A stretch of DNA of 62,229 nt from positions 1 to 62,229 of IMG/VR virus record IMGVR_UViG_3300020477_000002. One strand, given 5' to 3'. Positions 61,015-62,229 of the stretch are shown one piece after another. The notes below the pieces were generated by a model, which was given only the letters and a program-made list of their open reading frames with translations, had not been told where the DNA came from and ran no database searches. This DNA is from a virus. How positions within the stretch are numbered: position 1 is the stretch's first letter; every line of letters starts with the position of its first letter. The position numbers were made by a program, and so were the translations under genes.

Positions 61015-61427
61015 GTTGCTATCTCTATTAGGTTGCATAGTTTAACGGGGATATCATAAAAGTTCTCCCCCTCAGGATACCTTGTATTAGGTATATTCCT
61101 GACGTACTCCTCCTTCATGTGCCTACCATCTATGTGCCAAGCCTTACTGCAATCCTTGTTCAATACCCAAAATGCAATTCGCCTGCCACCCTCAAGGTAC
61201 TTCTTCTTCCTATAAGGGATATGCACAGTTCTCCAGCTCGTAGGCCACTCATCCTCCCACGAGGATTTAATCTCTACCTCATGGGATACGTTGATCCACG
61301 ACTGGATATCAGGGCCGTAATCCTCCCGTATATTAGTTAATATACCCTTGGAGTCAAGATACGACCTGACTGCTGTCTTTGCTTTATTGTCGCAAGCTAG
61401 ATATGCCTGCTTGTTGAAATATGCCAT
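61011..61427 (-). CDS. PD-(D/E)XK-like nuclease candidate
   Basis: Encodes 138 aa. GPDIQSW followed about 10 residues later by EVEIKSSW gives the D...ExK spacing of a PD-(D/E)XK active site, with a predicted strand between. VHIPYRKKKYLEGG and IAFWVLNKDCS fit the later strands of the fold. It is second in the late operon. It may process DNA for replication or packaging, or cut host DNA. Fold-level evidence only. Confidence 0.62.
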   Translation of the reverse strand: MAYFNKQAYLACDNKAKTAVRSYLDSKGILTNIREDYGPDIQSWINVSHEVEIKSSWEDEWPTSWRTVHIPYRKKKYLEGGRRIAFWVLNKDCSKAWHIDGRHMKEEYVRNIPNTRYPEGENFYDIPVKLCNLIEIAT

Positions 61428-61738
61428 TATAATAATCGTCCATGATTCCCTTCTAATAGCTCTTCTAATGGTATGTTAAAGTTTTCAGCTTCTGGTACTA
61501 CTAGCTGAAGAGGTGGAATAATACTTTTCTCGTGTACAGTCTGCGGCTCCTTAAGCTTAGCTTCGGCATCCCGCATAGCTTTTTGGTGATTTTCAGCAAG
61601 CATCTCATCATATGATGGGTAGCCCTTAGCCGCCTGCTTATCACTAACCTTACCCATAAAGCCGTATATCATTAATGGGACTGTAAACACTAATGACCAC
61701 AACCCTATGGTGTCTATGATCTCGTTAAATTTGTTCAT
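61427..61738 (-). CDS. Small membrane protein, first late gene
   Basis: Encodes 103 aa. One transmembrane helix (about residues 12-30, LWSLVFTVPLMIYGFMG) is followed by a soluble, charged helical region and a Pro-rich turn. It is the first gene behind the consensus late promoter, with a leader of about 115 bases. Function unknown. Confidence 0.62.
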   Translation of the reverse strand: MNKFNEIIDTIGLWSLVFTVPLMIYGFMGKVSDKQAAKGYPSYDEMLAENHQKAMRDAEAKLKEPQTVHEKSIIPPLQLVVPEAENFNIPLEELLEGNHGRLL

Positions 61739-61859
61739 GATTACCCCCGGTCTTGAATGTTTGATACGGACTTACCGGATCAGATTAAAGCATGCTGAAC
61801 AAGCAAGCCCGTAATTTCACCAAACAGATGAATCTTATATTGGTTAAGACTCATATCAG

Positions 61860-61888
61860 AGTATAAAGCAAAATGTACACCATGTCAA
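61860..61888 (-). promoter_or_regulatory. Consensus sigma70-type promoter for the late operon
   Basis: On the minus strand, TTGACA (61888-61883), 17 bp and TATACT (61865-61860). The bases after the -35 read TGGTGTAC, matching AGGTGTA after the -35 of the early promoter at 4069, so both may be read by the same host form of RNA polymerase with a shared factor site. It lies about 120 bases upstream of the first late gene. Confidence 0.85.
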
Positions 61889-62152
61889 CTATTATTTTCA
61901 TGAGGGGATAAGCAACTCATATTATTTTGGGTTTTCGGAAGGGGGGTGTAAGAGAGTAGGAGTCCCATATATATATGTGCACGGGCGGAGGGTCGCCTGT
62001 GGGGGGGACTTTTTGTGCGAACCATTTATTTGATCTGATCTTTTTTCTGGAGGTCATCCGAATCTGGGAAATGCTTCGGGGCAATCGAGCCAATTTTTTG
62101 GGAAAGTTGTGCTAGACTGAAAGCAGATCGACTTGCCACTTTTGGCAGGAAG
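61889..62152. other. Intergenic junction region with G-runs and hairpins
   Basis: No gene. It contains G6 (61941-61946) and G7 (62001-62007) runs, GGG at 61983-61985 and 61990-61992, and the 12-bp palindrome CATATATATATG (61966-61977). It also has a short T run (62041-62046) and a TGCCA/TGGCA hairpin (62134-62138/62143-62147). GGG-GGG-GGG-GGG spacing at 61983-62007 could fold as a G-quadruplex. An extended -10-like TGCTAGACT (62110-62118) may start the plus-strand gene at 69, but no -35 is visible. Line 61981-62040 is 55% G+C. Confidence 0.6.
61983..62007 (+). other. Putative G-quadruplex-forming sequence
   Basis: GGG (61983-61985), GGG (61990-61992) and seven G (62001-62007, usable as two tracts) are separated by loops of 4, 8 and 1 bases. 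This fits the common G4 pattern with one slightly long loop. It lies between the divergent late and first-gene transcription units. Confidence 0.5.
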
Positions 62153-62229
62153 ATCAGGCACATACCCGCACATACAGGCGTGTGTGAATGCCGAACCAAC
62201 CCCACGCACAGGAGTGAACGATGGGAAAT
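62153..62229. repeat. Terminal direct repeat, right copy
   Basis: Identical to 1-77. It includes the ribosome binding site and the first nine bases of the gene starting at 69, so the contig should be closed by removing one copy. Confidence 0.93.

Overview
The window is a complete, circularly assembled genome of a tailed bacteriophage (Caudoviricetes). The last 77 bases (62153-62229) repeat the first 77 exactly, so the unique genome is about 62,152 bp. Short-tailed (podovirus-like) architecture is inferred from an N4gp56-type major capsid protein, a large portal, no tape measure, sheath or tail-tube genes, and very large internal-virion and nozzle-like proteins. Many fibre proteins and the small fibre-linked proteins resemble those of marine podoviruses. 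The host is probably an aquatic, perhaps alphaproteobacterial, bacterium, but that is weak inference. No integrase, tRNA, RNA polymerase, DNA polymerase or primase was recognised.

Layout. (1) The plus-strand early half runs from 69 to 14473. It opens with a GC-rich, hairpin-studded gene closed by its own terminator. Two structured non-coding stretches (853-1295 and 1668-1904) and a translationally coupled operon of about ten tiny acidic genes (1905-4047) follow. A sigma70-type promoter inside an inverted-repeat operator (4048-4112) then heads a membrane micropeptide, a MoxR-like AAA+ ATPase, a DUF3150-like protein and a VWA/HExxH metalloprotease-like protein. Next come a YqaJ-type exonuclease, a single-strand annealing protein, lambda O- and P-like initiator and loader candidates, a DnaB helicase and an orphan C-terminal domain of class II ribonucleotide reductase. 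A 78-bp pure A/T tract and a regulator/SSB/RHH operon end this half. (2) The minus-strand late half is transcribed from a consensus promoter at 61860-61888 down to 14775. In order of transcription it carries small genes with a PD-(D/E)XK-like nuclease, TerS, RuvC, TerL, HNH, lysine-rich small proteins, portal, scaffold, major capsid and adaptor. After these come fibres with interleaved small fibre partners, a lysis cassette (holin candidates, an M15 peptidase and a putative lipoprotein), a 2101-aa nozzle-like protein, two 191-aa paralogues and three internal virion proteins ending with a 3138-aa polyvalent protein.

How it works together. The phage appears to use host RNA polymerase, since two near-consensus sigma70 promoters share the extension TTGACA-N-GGTGTA, and the host replicative polymerase. 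It supplies its own initiator, helicase loader, helicase, SSB and recombination pair. HNH next to terminase and a RuvC resolvase fit concatemer processing and headful-type packaging.

The parts most worth a second look are the hairpin-saturated gene at the genome junction, the operator-controlled micropeptide/AAA+/DUF3150/VWA-protease module, the alternating fibre and partner array, the orphan NrdJ C-terminal domain, and several very small genes (15-59 aa) with good ribosome binding sites.
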